Of a DNA stretch of 64,000 nucleotides, positions 1-10,978 are shown in pieces (position 1 is the first letter of the stretch; every line of letters begins with the position of its first letter). The position numbers and the translations under genes are program-made. The notes beneath the pieces are model-generated. The model was not told the DNA's origin, did not search any database, and saw only the letters and a program-made list of their open reading frames with translations. The DNA is from Legionella quinlivanii (GTDB taxonomy: Bacteria > Pseudomonadota > Gammaproteobacteria > Legionellales > Legionellaceae). Where the stretch lies: the NCBI RefSeq assembly GCF_003265995.1, contig NZ_MVJN01000002.1, positions 360,422-424,421 of the forward strand, written 5' to 3'.

Positions 1-1238
1 GCAATAAGCTGCTCAATAGTCGCCTTATCAATGCCTGTGGGCTCAGCTTGTAAAAACTGCTCAGGTTCTATTTGCAGCAAGCCTAGAACTTCAGCCAGTT
101 TCTTTAAGGTTGCAGCCTGGCGTGGATCACGGGTTTTATTTAGCTCATGGCTCAGTTGAAATAACACTGAAAGAGCGATGGGAGTATTAAAATCATCATT
201 CATCGCCTCATTAAACTGATTCGACCAGTCAGTATCCATCTCTTCATTGCCCGAGAATTCAATATCCTTCAGTGACTGGTATAACCGGGTCAGCGCTTTG
301 GCCGAGTTGCTTAAATTTTCATCCGAATAATTCAGCGGGCTGCGGTAATGGCTGCTTAACAGAAAATAACGGATCACTTCGGGATGATGGTTCTTGAGCA
401 CGTCTTCAATAGTGTAAAAGTTACCCAAAGATTTCGCCATTTTCTCATTGTTAACCTGCAGCATTCCCACATGGATCCAATAATTGGCAAAGGGTTTTCC
501 GGTTGCCGCTTCACTCTGTGCAATTTCATTCTCATGATGAGGGAACTGTAAATCCAGGCCTCCACCATGAATATCAAATTGCTGACCTAACTCATGCATC
601 GCCATTGCTGAGCATTCAATATGCCAGCCTGGCCGTCCGTCCCCCCAGGGAGAAGGCCAACTGGGTTCGCCGGGTTTCGCTGATTTCCATAATACAAAAT
701 CAAGAGGAGAACGCTTCTCTCTGACGACTTCGATTCTGGCACCTGCTACCAGCCCTTCCAAATCTTTGTGAGATAATTTGCCATACTCTTTGAAGCTGCT
801 CACCTCAAAGCATACATCGCCATTATCACTGATATAAGCGTTTTTGCGCTCCAGTAATTTTTCAATTAACTGAATGATTGAATGGATGTGAGCTGTGGCA
901 CGCGGCTCAACATCTGGAGGCAAGATATTTAATGAACGCTCATCATTGTGCATTGCATCAATAAAATGACTGGTCAGCTCATTAATAGAAATGCCACGCT
1001 CCTGCGCCCGCACGATAATTTTATCGTCAATATCAGTAATATTGCGCACATAGGTCACTTCATAATTTTGGCTGCGCAGAAAGCGTACCATCGCGTCAAA
1101 GCAAACCATAGAACGTGCATGACCTAGATGACAACGATCATATACGGTGATACCGCAGGCATACAGGCCGATTTTACCCGGGGTTAGTGCTTTAAATGCT
1201 TCCTTTTTTCTTGTCAGCGAATTATATAAACTTAACAT
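1..1238 (-). CDS. cysS: Cysteinyl-tRNA synthetase, 3' end cut by window edge
   Basis: Cytoplasmic class I aminoacyl-tRNA synthetase that charges tRNA-Cys. Reading the minus strand from the ATG at 1238 gives a protein beginning [15 protein letters not shown], with a zinc/HIGH region ([18 protein letters not shown]), the conserved HIECSAMAM and [14 protein letters not shown] stretches, and KMAKSLGNF as the KMSKS loop. About 412 codons lie inside the window; the C-terminal end lies beyond base 1. It is 10 bases downstream of glnS, so the two synthetase genes are probably co-transcribed. Family assignment is very secure; only the missing end is unknown. Confidence 0.96.
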   Translation of the reverse strand, partial: MLSLYNSLTRKKEAFKALTPGKIGLYACGITVYDRCHLGHARSMVCFDAMVRFLRSQNYEVTYVRNITDIDDKIIVRAQERGISINELTSHFIDAMHNDERSLNILPPDVEPRATAHIHSIIQLIEKLLERKNAYISDNGDVCFEVSSFKEYGKLSHKDLEGLVAGARIEVVREKRSPLDFVLWKSAKPGEPSWPSPWGDGRPGWHIECSAMAMHELGQQFDIHGGGLDLQFPHHENEIAQSEAATGKPFANYWIHVGMLQVNNEKMAKSLGNFYTIEDVLKNHHPEVIRYFLLSSHYRSPLNYSDENLSNSAKALTRLYQSLKDIEFSGNEEMDTDWSNQFNEAMNDDFNTPIALSVLFQLSHELNKTRDPRQAATLKKLAEVLGLLQIEPEQFLQAEPTGIDKATIEQLI

Positions 1239-1248
1239 GCCTGCTCTC

Positions 1249-2916
1249 TTAACTAATTTTTGTCCAAGTGTCTCTTAGTCCAACCACACGGTGAAACGCT
1301 TTAACCTGCCCCGCTTCGGTTTCATTGACGCAATAATATCCCAGGCGCTCGAATTGATAGACTTCACTTTCTTTCGACTTGGCCAGTGATGGTTCACAAT
1401 AAGCCTGCTGTACCAGTAATGAATCATGATTCAAAAACTGCATGAAATCGTCTTCACGCCCTGGATTCGCATCGTTGAATAAACGATCGTACTGATAAAT
1501 AGTCACCGGATAAGCGTGATGTGCGGAGACCCAGTGGATAACCCCTTTTACCTTTCTGCCGACCGGGTTTTTTCCAAGTGTTTCGGGATCATAAGTACAG
1601 CGCAACTCTACAACCTCACCTTGTTCATTGCGCAACACCTCATTGCAGCGAATCACATAGGCGTGTCTTAAACGCACTTCGGCACCGACTGTCAATCTAA
1701 AATAATCTTTCGGAGGGTTTTCCATAAAATCACTTCGCTCGATATATATCTCACGAGCAAAAGGAAGGACTCGATTACCAGCATCCGGATCCTGAGGGTG
1801 ATAGGAGGCGATAAGCTCTTCCACCTTATCCTCAGGATAATTTTCAATGACCAGTTTAATTGGCTCAAGAACACACAAAGCCCGTTTAGCATGGCGGTTA
1901 AGCTCATCGCGGACACAGGCTTCCAGAACAGACATGTCAATGACGGAATCACTGCGGGAAATACCAATTTGCTCGCAAAATTCACGGAGAGCCGCTGGCG
2001 GATAACCTCTTTTACGCATGCCGCGAATGGTAGGAAGACGGGGATCATCCCAACCGTTTACAACATTTTGCTCAACCAACTGTCTCAGCTTGCGTTTACT
2101 GGTGACTGTGTGTGACAGATTCAGGCGTGCAAACTCGGTTTGAATGGGTTTAGCCGGTACAGGCAGGTTATCGATAAACCAATCATATAAGGGACGATGA
2201 TCCTGAAATTCAAGCGTACATAGCGAGTGAGTTATCTTTTCGAGTGCATCCGAAATGGGATGCGCATAATCATACATCGGATAGATACACCATTGATCAC
2301 CTGTGCGTTGGTGACTGGCATGTCGAATGCGGTATAGTACCGGATCTCTCATATTAATATTGCCGGATTGCATATCAATTTTGGCTCTCAGCACATGAGT
2401 TCCGTCAGGAAACTCCCCTGCTTTCATTCGCTCAAATAAATCCAGATTCTCCTCTATGCTTCGCGCGCGATAGGGACTTTCTCTACCTGGTTCCTGCAAA
2501 GTTCCACGATAGGCTCTGATTTCTTCCATGCTTAAGCTGTCAACATAGGCCTTGCCTTCTTTAATCAGCAACACCGCATAATCATACAATTGCTGATAAT
2601 AATCAGAAGAATGAGTCATGTCGTGCCATTGAAATCCCAGCCATTTGACATCTTCGATCATTGCATGAACATATTCTTCTTCCTCTTTGATTGGATTGGT
2701 GTCATCAAAACGGAAGTAGCATTTTCCGGAAAACTCTTCTGCCAGACCAAAGTTCAGACAAATTGACTTGGCATGACCTACATGTAAATAGCCATTAGGC
2801 TCCGGAGGGAATCGGGTAATAATTTCTTTATGCTTTCCAGTCTCCAGATCATCAGTGATTAACTGTCTGATAAAATGAGCTCTTTTTTCGTTAATTTCTG
2901 TCATCGTATTATCCAT
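1249..2916 (-). CDS. glnS: Glutaminyl-tRNA synthetase
   Basis: Cytoplasmic class Ic synthetase that charges tRNA-Gln. The 555 residues match the usual length of bacterial GlnRS. Visible signatures are the HIGH-type motif [14 protein letters not shown] near residue 40, FRFDDTNP, the glutamine/tRNA-contact region [17 protein letters not shown], and VTSKRKL as the KMSKS loop. The start ([11 protein letters not shown]) overlaps the end of trpA by 8 bases, which suggests translational coupling. There are two possible starts, residues 1 and 5; the first is kept. Grouping with trpA and cysS on one strand suggests one long transcript. Confidence 0.97.
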   Translation of the reverse strand: MDNTMTEINEKRAHFIRQLITDDLETGKHKEIITRFPPEPNGYLHVGHAKSICLNFGLAEEFSGKCYFRFDDTNPIKEEEEYVHAMIEDVKWLGFQWHDMTHSSDYYQQLYDYAVLLIKEGKAYVDSLSMEEIRAYRGTLQEPGRESPYRARSIEENLDLFERMKAGEFPDGTHVLRAKIDMQSGNINMRDPVLYRIRHASHQRTGDQWCIYPMYDYAHPISDALEKITHSLCTLEFQDHRPLYDWFIDNLPVPAKPIQTEFARLNLSHTVTSKRKLRQLVEQNVVNGWDDPRLPTIRGMRKRGYPPAALREFCEQIGISRSDSVIDMSVLEACVRDELNRHAKRALCVLEPIKLVIENYPEDKVEELIASYHPQDPDAGNRVLPFAREIYIERSDFMENPPKDYFRLTVGAEVRLRHAYVIRCNEVLRNEQGEVVELRCTYDPETLGKNPVGRKVKGVIHWVSAHHAYPVTIYQYDRLFNDANPGREDDFMQFLNHDSLLVQQAYCEPSLAKSKESEVYQFERLGYYCVNETEAGQVKAFHRVVGLRDTWTKIS

Positions 2917-3712
2917 CTATCGCATTTCGGATCGAATTAATTAAAGTATTCACAGCCTGTTTAATATTCTTTTTCTGGTTAAACGCATCAATCATCGCGT
3001 TAATTAGCGCAGCGCCCACAATGACGCCATCAGCAAATTCAGCGACATCCGCAGCCATTTGCGGAGTTTTAATTCCAAAGCCTACCATTAAAGGGATGCT
3101 TGTCTGCGTTTTTCGATACTGATAATTTTCCCTGACAGCCTGCATATCCAGGGCGTCTGAGCCGGTAACGCCCTTTAAGGATACGTAATACAGATAGCCC
3201 TGGCCATATTCATTAATTAATTTCATTCGCTCATCTGAAGTCGTGGGGGAACATAAATAAATGCTGTACAAACCCTGCGAGCGCCAAATTTCATTCACCA
3301 GTTTGCTTTCTTCGGGAGGTAAATCCACTAAAATCGTTCCATCAACACCGACCTCTCTGGCTTTTTTTGCGAAACGCTCATAGCCATAAATTTCAATGGG
3401 ATTGACATAGCCCATTATCACAACAGGCGTATTGCTATCCTTCTGTCGGAATTGCCTGACCATCTCCAGGACCTGATCGCAATTCACCTGATGGCTCAAA
3501 GCGCGCTCCATAGCCGCCTGAATCACCGGCCCCTCAGCCATAGGATCCGAGAAAGGGATCCCCAATTCAAGCACATCCGCGCCTCCTTCAACCAGAGCAT
3601 GCATTAACTCCACAGTATGCTCAGGTCCCGGATCACCTGCCGTTATATAGGGGCTAAGCATTTTCTTATTAGCCGCTTTTAATGCCGAGAGCGTTTTATC
3701 AATTCGATTCAT
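2909..3712 (-). CDS. trpA: Tryptophan synthase alpha subunit
   Basis: Cleaves indole-3-glycerol phosphate to indole and glyceraldehyde 3-phosphate and channels indole to TrpB. The 267 residues form a TIM barrel. The catalytic Glu and Asp sit in VLELGIPFSDPMAEGP, and the loop VDGTILVDLPPEE and phosphate-binding VGFGIKTPQ are present. It lies 22 bases after trpB and overlaps glnS, continuing the trpF-trpB-trpA order. No trpEGDC genes are in this window, so the tryptophan genes are split, as in many gammaproteobacteria. Confidence 0.97.
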   Translation of the reverse strand: MNRIDKTLSALKAANKKMLSPYITAGDPGPEHTVELMHALVEGGADVLELGIPFSDPMAEGPVIQAAMERALSHQVNCDQVLEMVRQFRQKDSNTPVVIMGYVNPIEIYGYERFAKKAREVGVDGTILVDLPPEESKLVNEIWRSQGLYSIYLCSPTTSDERMKLINEYGQGYLYYVSLKGVTGSDALDMQAVRENYQYRKTQTSIPLMVGFGIKTPQMAADVAEFADGVIVGAALINAMIDAFNQKKNIKQAVNTLINSIRNAIDG

Positions 3713-3734
3713 TCAGTCACTCTTACTTGCTTGG

Positions 3735-4934
3735 TTAAATCGTCATCCCGTCAATTTCCGCCACGGTATGCATGTCTTTATCGCCGCGGCCTGACAGGTT
3801 AACAATAATTTGCTGGGAATTTTTCATCTCTGGCGCCAGTTTCATCGCATAGGCAACTGCATGGCTTGACTCAAGGGCCGGAATGATTCCTTCAACCCGG
3901 GTTAAACTGCGAAAGGCGTTCAGCGCTTCGTCGTCTGTAATACCTACGTATTCAGCACGACCGCTGTCTCGAAGCCAGGCATGCTCCGGTCCTACACCGG
4001 GATAATCAAGACCCGCAGAAATGGAATGAGTATCCTTTATCTGACCATCTTCATCACAGAGCAGGTAGGTTCGATTGCCATGCAGCACACCTGGTTTTCC
4101 AGCAATCAGGGAAGCCGCGTGTTCTCCAGTTTCGATGCCCTTGCCAGCAGCTTCCACACCGAATATCTTCACTGCGGGATCGTTCAGAAAGGGATAAAAC
4201 AGGCCAATTGCATTCGAGCCGCCTCCCACACAAGCCACAACCGCATCGGGCAGGCGACCAGTCTTATCGAGCATTTGCTGACGCGACTCTCTTCCAATGA
4301 CAGCCTGAAAATCTCTGACCATCTGCGGATAAGGATGAGGTCCTGCTACTGTGCCAATGATATAAAACGTATTATCTACATTACTAACCCAGTCACGCAT
4401 TGCTTCATTGAGCGCGTCCTTTAGTGTTCTCGAGCCTGAAGTTACTGGAACAACTGTCGCACCCAATAGCTTCATACGATACACATTACTCGATTGGCGC
4501 TTAATATCTTCAGAGCCCATATAGACAACGCATTCCATTCCCAGTTTGGCAGCAACAGTTGCTGAGGCAACTCCATGCTGGCCTGCGCCGGTTTCAGCAA
4601 TAATACGGGCTTTACCCATCCGCTTGGCCAATAATCCCTGACCAATGGTATTATTTACTTTATGTGCGCCGGTGTGGTTCAGATCTTCCCTTTTCAGGTA
4701 AATTCTGGCTCCACCCAATTGCCTGCTCAGGCGCTCGGCATAGTACAAGGGGCTAGGCCTGCCTACATAATCTTTTAATTCAGAATCCAGTTCGGCAAGA
4801 AACTCGGGATCATTTTTATAAAACTCATAAGCTTTCTTAAGGTTTTCAAGCGCAAACATCAGCGTATCTGCAACGAACATCCCACCGTAGGGGCCAAAAT
4901 GACCTAATTGGTCCGGCAGCTCATTAATGCTCAT
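3735..4934 (-). CDS. trpB: Tryptophan synthase beta subunit
   Basis: PLP enzyme that condenses indole with serine to give tryptophan. I chose the ATG at 4934 ([12 protein letters not shown], 399 residues) rather than the in-frame start at 4958, because a perfect AGGAGG lies five bases upstream and the N-terminus then matches the family. The PLP lysine is K92 in [11 protein letters not shown], and the phosphate-binding loop [10 protein letters not shown] is present. The gene overlaps the end of trpF by 11 bases, so its Shine-Dalgarno lies inside trpF and the two are likely translationally coupled. Confidence 0.97.
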   Translation of the reverse strand: MSINELPDQLGHFGPYGGMFVADTLMFALENLKKAYEFYKNDPEFLAELDSELKDYVGRPSPLYYAERLSRQLGGARIYLKREDLNHTGAHKVNNTIGQGLLAKRMGKARIIAETGAGQHGVASATVAAKLGMECVVYMGSEDIKRQSSNVYRMKLLGATVVPVTSGSRTLKDALNEAMRDWVSNVDNTFYIIGTVAGPHPYPQMVRDFQAVIGRESRQQMLDKTGRLPDAVVACVGGGSNAIGLFYPFLNDPAVKIFGVEAAGKGIETGEHAASLIAGKPGVLHGNRTYLLCDEDGQIKDTHSISAGLDYPGVGPEHAWLRDSGRAEYVGITDDEALNAFRSLTRVEGIIPALESSHAVAYAMKLAPEMKNSQQIIVNLSGRGDKDMHTVAEIDGMTI

Positions 4935-5556
4935 GTATTCCTCCTGCCAATTCGACAAAACGAATCATTTTGTCATGATCTTTAATACCTGGAGAACTCT
5001 CCACTCCACTGCAGACATCCACCGCATCGGGATGACAGGTCTCAAGCGCCTGTACGATGTTTGCAGTGTTCAATCCCCCCGCCAGGATGAGCGGAAGTCT
5101 TCTCTGTAAAGGGATTAGATTCCAGTCAAATACTTGCCCGCTGCCTCCTCTCACACCAATTGAAGGAGTTTCCAGCAGCAGAGCAGAAGCAGTCTCATAC
5201 TTTGCTATTGCGTCATTAACACTAGCAGAAGACATTACTGGAACGGCCTTGATAAAAGGACGATTAAACTGCCTGCAAAACTCCGGCGGCTCATCCCCAT
5301 GAAACTGCAGGCAGCTAACTGGCAGTTCATCTAAAATCTTCTGCACGACCTGTACAGCAGGATTGACCAGCACGGCCACCAGATCAACAAAAACAGGCCA
5401 GTCACGAACCAACTCCCTGGCTTGCTCCAGAGAAACATGACGGGGGCTGGCCGGGTGAAAAATTAAACCAACGGCATCAACGCCCAAATGAGCAGCCGCC
5501 ATTATATCTTCCCGGCGGGTCATCCCGCACATCTTGATCCGGACGCGTTTATTCAT
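4924..5556 (-). CDS. trpF: Phosphoribosylanthranilate isomerase
   Basis: Amadori isomerase of the tryptophan pathway, here as a separate 210-residue protein rather than fused to TrpC. The start at 5556 ([13 protein letters not shown]) is chosen because the family begins with a beta strand ending in KxCG, with the catalytic Cys in MCGMT; a longer reading frame to 5706 only runs back inside truA. Also visible are [15 protein letters not shown] and the phosphate site [10 protein letters not shown]. Its ATG shares one base with the truA stop (TAATG), a classic coupled junction. Confidence 0.96.
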   Translation of the reverse strand: MNKRVRIKMCGMTRREDIMAAAHLGVDAVGLIFHPASPRHVSLEQARELVRDWPVFVDLVAVLVNPAVQVVQKILDELPVSCLQFHGDEPPEFCRQFNRPFIKAVPVMSSASVNDAIAKYETASALLLETPSIGVRGGSGQVFDWNLIPLQRRLPLILAGGLNTANIVQALETCHPDAVDVCSGVESSPGIKDHDKMIRFVELAGGIHEH

Positions 5557-6344
5557 TATTTGTTCCAGAGAAATAAGGGGCCAAGCGGGCCCTGAATAAC
5601 GCCATAATCTTTTGGATAACTTACATTGACCAAATATAGCCCATAAGGTGGAGCAGTTTCTGCACCCAGGCGACGATCCTTTGCCTGCAGCACTTCCCCA
5701 ACCCATTCCACCGGTTTTTTTCCAGTACCGACCGCAATCAGGACACCCGCAATGTTGCGCACCATATGATGCAAAAATGCATTGGCTGTAATATCTATCA
5801 TGACCAAATCCCCATTACGTGTCACTTCCAGAGTGTGGATATTACGCATGGGCGTGTTGGACTGACATTCTACCGAGCGAAAGGACGTATAATCGTTTTC
5901 TCCAAGCAGAAAACGAGCAGCCTCCTGCATGGAGTGATGCTCAAGCTGCCGATACTGCCAGGTCACATTGCCTCTTAATAAGGCTGGCCTTATAGACGAA
6001 TTATAGATGATATATCGATATCTTCGTGAAAGCGCTGAATAGCGCGCATGAAATTCCTCCGGCATTTCCTTTCCCCATTTGATACAGACATCTTTGGGAA
6101 GAAATGAATTGACTCCATGAATCCAGGCACGAATCGTTCTTTGCTTTTCACAATCAAAATGGATTACCTGATTGGTGGCATGAACCCCAGTGTCAGTTCG
6201 TCCGGCGCATACTACTGAAATGTCCATATCCGCAACACGGGATAAGGCATTTTCCAAAACTTGTTGAATCGTATGCAGGCCTGTTTGCGCCTGCCAGCCA
6301 TGATACTGGCTTCCGTCGTATTCAACCCCTAAGGCAATACGCAT
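5556..6344 (-). CDS. truA: tRNA pseudouridine(38-40) synthase TruA
   Basis: Converts uridines 38-40 of the tRNA anticodon arm to pseudouridine. The 262 residues begin MRIALGVEYDGSQYHGWQ. The catalytic Asp is in CAGRTDTGVHATNQV, and FLHHMVRNIAGVL is the typical C-terminal motif. It sits between fimV upstream and trpF downstream, an arrangement common in gammaproteobacteria. The stop codon overlaps the trpF ATG. Confidence 0.97.
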   Translation of the reverse strand: MRIALGVEYDGSQYHGWQAQTGLHTIQQVLENALSRVADMDISVVCAGRTDTGVHATNQVIHFDCEKQRTIRAWIHGVNSFLPKDVCIKWGKEMPEEFHARYSALSRRYRYIIYNSSIRPALLRGNVTWQYRQLEHHSMQEAARFLLGENDYTSFRSVECQSNTPMRNIHTLEVTRNGDLVMIDITANAFLHHMVRNIAGVLIAVGTGKKPVEWVGEVLQAKDRRLGAETAPPYGLYLVNVSYPKDYGVIQGPLGPLFLWNK

Positions 6345-6443
6345 GGCATTTCCTGCTCAAAAGGCCCAATGTAATACACCGTTATTATTTTGTCTATAGA
6401 AGTTTATTAAGAACCCATATGATGGCATTGAGAACGTCAGAAA

Positions 6444-8627
6444 TTAATCTCTGATCTCAGCGAGAAGCTTTTTCGCTTGCTCCCTTTGTTCTTCACTCCC
6501 ATGCTCCATCACTTCCTGCAAAGATTGTCTGGCGGCCTGAAGGTCATCCATGCTGATATATGTTTTGGCCAGAGCCAGCAAGGTGTCTAATGCGGATTTA
6601 CTTGTTACCAGCTCTGAAACCTTTTCTTCGGGCTCCGCAGGCGCATTATTGGCAGTTTTCGGAGCAGCAGGCGCAATCGATGGCTGGCTAGTGGTTGTTT
6701 TCTCTTCGTCCAGATTCATTGATGCAAAAAAATCCTTTTCGTCGCTGGATAATTCTATTGCTGCTTCTGGCTCGTCTGCCTTTTTCTCTTCACTTGCAGC
6801 AGTCTCCTGCAGTGGAGGCAAGTCGCTTTTATCGAGGACAAAGTCAAGACTGCGATCATCTGATTCAGACGACGATGAAGTCTCAGGCTGGTTTTCCTGA
6901 GTTAACTTTTTATGCAGACCGGGTTCAAATTCCAGGGTATAGTCCGCCTCGGACAATTTTTCCTCATCATCAATGACTTCATCAGCAGAAGGTTCATCTT
7001 CTCGCTCGGATTGGCTGTCTATCGACTCCTGAGGACTCTCAGCAGAAATATCCTTTGGCATATCCAGTCGCTGTGCGCTGAGTTCTGCCTGTAAAATATC
7101 ATCGCGCGCCTTATCATCCTGAATCTCCGATTCTCTTTCTTTGGCCTGCTCTGTGGTGCCAGGAACAAAAGCCGGTCTTTCAGGAACCTGTTGGCTTAAA
7201 TCTTCCTTTACTTCCGGCACAACCGGTTCGAGCTGAGGCTTTAGTTCCTGCAAATTATTTGACCACGGTTTTGCTGGCAAACTTGCAGCAACCGGCGCAC
7301 ACTGGGGCTTTTCCGTGCGCCGTCTGCTAATTAACATGCCTGACATGATACCTAAACTGATACCACCTGTTAGCAGCAACAGATACACCCACCAGGGCAG
7401 GACATTGCTGTCATCATTTAGCTCATTAACCTGAGCTTTCAAACCTTTTCTTTCTTTAATAAATTGACTAATCTGCGTCTTGAGTTCGGAGAATTCCTGA
7501 TTTTGCTGCTCCATCTTTTGCAACAATTGCTTATTGTTGCCCTGGAGAGCAGAAAGTTGTGCTTTTAATTGCATGTTTTCAGAACGAACCGCATCAATTG
7601 CTGCTGAATTTACGTCCATCTCAGCTTTCATGCTGAGATCAGTCTGTTTGGCCCCTGCTTGCGCCACAGTATCCGGCTTGGGTAATAATGATGTAAATAA
7701 AACTGGTTGGGTGGACTTGTCCTGCTCAAATGCAGGAACAGGCAATACTGTTGAAACGCCTGGCTGTTGCCTGGTTTTTTGGTCAAACTGTGAACTGCCA
7801 GCCACTGCGTCTATATATGGGGGTAACAGGACATGCTTTATTTCACTACCTGACTTCCAGGCGGTATCGTGTGCCTCTACCTCTTTTTTTGCCAGGTCAG
7901 CAGGTATTTTTAATACTTCCTCATTCGATGGAATTCTAAGCCGTTCTCCGATTTTGAGACCATTCAGATTGCCCTGTGTGAATGCCTGAGAGTTGGTGCC
8001 CACTATGGCAAGGATTACTTGCTGTAAGCTGGAGTCAGTTGTCACATAACGCTGCGCAATTTGCCAGATATTTTCATTAACCAGGGTTGGGCCATAACTC
8101 GCCTCTTTCCGAACTTGATGAGCAGCATCCGGTAATTCAACAATATGCGTAAACACTGGCTTGTCTACAATGCCGGGACCTTTAATCGTCTTGCTTCTGA
8201 TTACTTTATCACTATGGACGACAGTAACCAGTTTATAGCCGGGAGGGTCAAGTAAAATAGTATAGGATCGGTACAACTGTCCTTCTGCCCATGCCAAATC
8301 CACAACCAATTGCAAAAAAGGCTCTGTAATTCGCTCCTGTGATGTTAATGCAATAACGGGTTTGCCTTTTTTATTTAATCGGACGTCAAACTGGATGAAC
8401 GAGAGAATTTCTTTTCTCTCCAGACCAATCCGTTCAAAATCTTCGACCGAAGCCAGACTGGCTTTAATCCCGTTAAGTGGAATACCATCAATATCAATTA
8501 AGGGAATTTCACCCTGAAAGGGCTGGTTAAGACAGGAGCTTACAGTGAGTTCGCCCATGCCCAGGGAGTAAACGGCAAATGGCATAGTAATCGTTAATAT
8601 TGCAGCCTGCAGACGATTTAGTTTCAC
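6444..8627 (-). CDS. fimV: FimV-like peptidoglycan-binding inner-membrane protein
   Basis: Polar organiser linked to type IV pilus function in the FimV/HubP family. I place the start at the GTG at 8627 (727 residues), which has AGGGAG six bases upstream and is followed by a hydrophobic signal segment; the longer frame to 8753 has no such support. The N-terminal FimV domain (GELTVSSCLNQPFQGEI) is followed by a LysM-like segment at about residues 178-230, a coiled coil near 350-400, one membrane helix (WWVYLLLLTGGISLGIMSG, about 409-431), a long acidic region rich in E, D and S, and a C-terminal TPR-like FimV domain ending KKLLAEIRD. It may share a transcript with truA. Its promoter region is divergent from folD. 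Confidence 0.9.
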   Translation of the reverse strand: MKLNRLQAAILTITMPFAVYSLGMGELTVSSCLNQPFQGEIPLIDIDGIPLNGIKASLASVEDFERIGLERKEILSFIQFDVRLNKKGKPVIALTSQERITEPFLQLVVDLAWAEGQLYRSYTILLDPPGYKLVTVVHSDKVIRSKTIKGPGIVDKPVFTHIVELPDAAHQVRKEASYGPTLVNENIWQIAQRYVTTDSSLQQVILAIVGTNSQAFTQGNLNGLKIGERLRIPSNEEVLKIPADLAKKEVEAHDTAWKSGSEIKHVLLPPYIDAVAGSSQFDQKTRQQPGVSTVLPVPAFEQDKSTQPVLFTSLLPKPDTVAQAGAKQTDLSMKAEMDVNSAAIDAVRSENMQLKAQLSALQGNNKQLLQKMEQQNQEFSELKTQISQFIKERKGLKAQVNELNDDSNVLPWWVYLLLLTGGISLGIMSGMLISRRRTEKPQCAPVAASLPAKPWSNNLQELKPQLEPVVPEVKEDLSQQVPERPAFVPGTTEQAKERESEIQDDKARDDILQAELSAQRLDMPKDISAESPQESIDSQSEREDEPSADEVIDDEEKLSEADYTLEFEPGLHKKLTQENQPETSSSSESDDRSLDFVLDKSDLPPLQETAASEEKKADEPEAAIELSSDEKDFFASMNLDEEKTTTSQPSIAPAAPKTANNAPAEPEEKVSELVTSKSALDTLLALAKTYISMDDLQAARQSLQEVMEHGSEEQREQAKKLLAEIRD

Positions 8628-8912
8628 AACACTCCCTGTAGGAAAAACTCTCAATACCAGGTTCTGTGAACAAATTTTATTGTGAGCGAAAATGCGGATA
8701 ATTAAAATATGTTCACGGAACCTAAGATAAAAGAACAAAATTATCATCTTCATTCAATGGATTCAAGCGAAGTTATACTCTTTAACGATTTAACATTTGC
8801 ATATCAATTTGCTCTATTTCATAATGCCGGCCATCAAAATCCCTGTTCTGCAGCTAAGCTATTGATAGAGGCATAATCATTCGGGGTAATGTGAAATTGA
8901 AGGAGGTAATCA

Positions 8913-9770
8913 ATGACTGCTCAAATACTGGATGGGAAAACTGTCGCCTCCCAGCTTAAATTATCTCTTAAAGAAGAAATTAATCAAAGAAAATCCTCTG
9001 GTGAAGTAACTCCTGGTCTTGCGGTTATCCTGGTTGGGAATGACAGCGCATCAGAAGTCTATGTCGCTAACAAGCGCAAAGCCTGTGCTGAAATCGGAAT
9101 AAATTCCTATGCCTATGATTTACCAGTTGATACCGATGAAAAGACTTTGCTGCAATTGATTGAGCAGCTCAATCAGGATGAAAACACACATGGTATTCTG
9201 GTTCAACTGCCACTGCCTCAGCATATCAACGAAGCAACCATTATCGAGGCTCTTTCGCCTTTAAAAGACGTCGACGGCTTTCATCCCTATAATATAGGCC
9301 GGCTCGCTCAGCGCTCCCCCCTGCTAAGGCCCTGTACTCCCGCTGGAATTATTGAGCTTCTGAGAAGTTATGACATCCCTCTTCGGGGCACTGACGCGTT
9401 AGTGATAGGCGCCTCCAATATTGTAGGCAGACCAATGATGCTCGAGTTTTTGCTGGCAGCGTCTACAGTGACCATCACCCATCGTTTCAGTAACAATCTT
9501 GAAAAACATGTTCGTAATGCAGAAATCATTGTAGTCGCCACGGGCAAGACAAATGTGCTGGATACAAGCTGGCTGTCAGAGAATCAGATAATAGTTGATG
9601 TGGGAATACACCGACTGCAAGATGGCAGTCTTTGCGGAGATGTGGATTATAAAGAGGCGGTGGAAAAAGTCGCCTGGATTACACCGGTTCCAGGCGGAGT
9701 TGGTCCAATGACTATCGCAATGCTGCTACAGAATACATTGATTGCTTCAAAACACCTGACTGGTTTGTGA
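8913..9770 (+). CDS. folD: Bifunctional methylenetetrahydrofolate dehydrogenase/cyclohydrolase
   Basis: Interconverts 5,10-methylene-, methenyl- and 10-formyl-tetrahydrofolate for purine, fMet and thymidylate supply. The 285 residues show the signature SEVYVANKRKACAEIGI with the catalytic Lys, VDGFHPYNIGRL, the NADP-binding ALVIGASNIVGRPM and the C-terminal TPVPGGVGPMTIAMLL. A strong Shine-Dalgarno (GAAGGAGGT) precedes the ATG. It is convergent with the small gene at 9779-9970, with only 8 bases between them. Confidence 0.97.
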   Translation: MTAQILDGKTVASQLKLSLKEEINQRKSSGEVTPGLAVILVGNDSASEVYVANKRKACAEIGINSYAYDLPVDTDEKTLLQLIEQLNQDENTHGILVQLPLPQHINEATIIEALSPLKDVDGFHPYNIGRLAQRSPLLRPCTPAGIIELLRSYDIPLRGTDALVIGASNIVGRPMMLEFLLAASTVTITHRFSNNLEKHVRNAEIIVVATGKTNVLDTSWLSENQIIVDVGIHRLQDGSLCGDVDYKEAVEKVAWITPVPGGVGPMTIAMLLQNTLIASKHLTGL

Positions 9771-9778
9771 CCGGTCAA

Positions 9779-9970
9779 TCATCTATCAAGTTCATCCCAG
9801 TCAAAATCACCATCCAGCTCATCTATTTCTTCACGCAGCCGTTTTTTTTCGAGCCGCTCCTCCAGCATTTTTCGAACGCGTTTTTTGTGAGAGAGTTGTT
9901 CTTCGTCTTCATGAGTATACTCATAATCAGAAAACGAGTAACTGTCATCATGTTCATTTCGCAAACCCAT
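9779..9970 (-). CDS. Small acidic/basic PA3496-family protein
   Basis: A 63-residue protein, MGLRNEHDDSYSFSDYEYTH and onward, with an acidic N-terminus, a highly charged helical middle (KKRVRKMLEERLEKKRLREE) and an acidic end (DGDFDWDELDR). This charged arrangement resembles the PA3496 family of small gammaproteobacterial proteins, which have been linked to envelope integrity; that match is from memory of the pattern. A Shine-Dalgarno-like GGAGGC lies just upstream of the ATG. The overlapping plus-strand frame over 9767-10090 is not convincing. Function is unknown. Confidence 0.6.
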   Translation of the reverse strand: MGLRNEHDDSYSFSDYEYTHEDEEQLSHKKRVRKMLEERLEKKRLREEIDELDGDFDWDELDR

Positions 9971-10129
9971 ACCCGCCTCCTAAACGCAACTTTAGTTTTT
10001 TATCAGCCCAAATCAGTGCAGACTGATCTTAATTTGAGTATAGTGCAAAAAATAAAAGAGCTGCCCAGGTGTATGCTGGAACGGGTTTAAAACGTATAAT
10101 TGCTTTAATCTTATTTTTTAAAAGTCTTT

Positions 10130-10960
10130 ATGCTCAGTTATCAACACGGTTATCATGCCGGCAATTTTGCGGATATCGTTAAACATTTCGTTCTGACCAA
10201 CCTGCTTTCCAGTCTGCAACAAAAAGAAAAGCCCCTGTTTATTCTGGAGACCCATGCCGGACGAGGGCTTTATGATCTTCGCGATCGGCAGTCGAATAAA
10301 ACAGGAGAATATCTGGCGGGAATCGCAGAGGTATGGAAATTTAAGAAAAAAGCGCCGACGGCTTTTGAATCGTACTTAAAAAGCATCCAGAAATTAAATA
10401 ATGAGGAGCTCAGATATTACCCGGGTTCACCCTCATTAATTATTGATAATCTGCGTTCTCAGGACAGATTAACAGCATGCGAGCTGCACCCACGAGAATT
10501 TGACCATCTCGACTCCTTGTCTCACCAGGGCAAGCGCGTCCATTTTACTCATAGTGACGGGATGCATAATCTCACAGCCTTGCTTCCTCCGCCCGAACGC
10601 CGTGGTTTGATTTTTATTGATCCATCCTTTGAGATAAAAACAGAGTACAAACAGATCCCTGAGAAAATGGGCCTGGCTTATAAAAAATTTGAAACCGGCG
10701 TGTTCTGCCTCTGGTATCCAATTATTGATAATCGTTTACATGAAAAACTTCTTCGGCATTTAAGTGCTATCCCAGCGAAACAAACACTAAACATTGAGTT
10801 TCATTCAGGCGTTCCAGGCGATGGAATGAATAGCTGCGGCTTATGGATAATAAACCCGCCCTACCTGCTCGAGGAGCAGGCAAAAAGCGGACTTGATTAT
10901 TTATGTTCTATAATTAACCCCAAAAAATCATTTTATCGTATTGAAAAGACGGGGTCTTAA
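10130..10960 (+). CDS. rlmJ: 23S rRNA (adenine(2030)-N6)-methyltransferase
   Basis: SAM-dependent methyltransferase that modifies A2030 of 23S rRNA. The 276 residues begin MLSYQHGYHAGNFADIVKH, the diagnostic RlmJ N-terminus. The SAM-binding region is FILETHAGRGLYDL, and the catalytic (D/N)PP(Y/F)-type motif appears as FIDPSFE near residue 164. Older annotations call this family ComJ/YhiR and link it to use of DNA as a nutrient. gloB follows 18 bases later, so the two are probably co-transcribed. Confidence 0.95.
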   Translation: MLSYQHGYHAGNFADIVKHFVLTNLLSSLQQKEKPLFILETHAGRGLYDLRDRQSNKTGEYLAGIAEVWKFKKKAPTAFESYLKSIQKLNNEELRYYPGSPSLIIDNLRSQDRLTACELHPREFDHLDSLSHQGKRVHFTHSDGMHNLTALLPPPERRGLIFIDPSFEIKTEYKQIPEKMGLAYKKFETGVFCLWYPIIDNRLHEKLLRHLSAIPAKQTLNIEFHSGVPGDGMNSCGLWIINPPYLLEEQAKSGLDYLCSIINPKKSFYRIEKTGS

Positions 10961-10978
10961 TTCAAGATAGGAAGCGCA

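Noticed and set aside
5557..5706. N-terminal extension of trpF to 5706
   Set aside because: It lies inside truA in another frame, and the family N-terminus begins at [11 protein letters not shown].
6550..6900. Plus-strand frame opposite fimV
   Set aside because: A Ser/Ala-rich shadow of the acidic FimV C-terminal region.
8628..8753. N-terminal extension of fimV to 8753
   Set aside because: The GTG at 8627 has a better ribosome site and leads directly into a signal segment.
9767..10090. 107-codon plus-strand frame after folD
   Set aside because: It overlaps the complement of the small charged-protein gene, has no ribosome site, and its composition is not protein-like.
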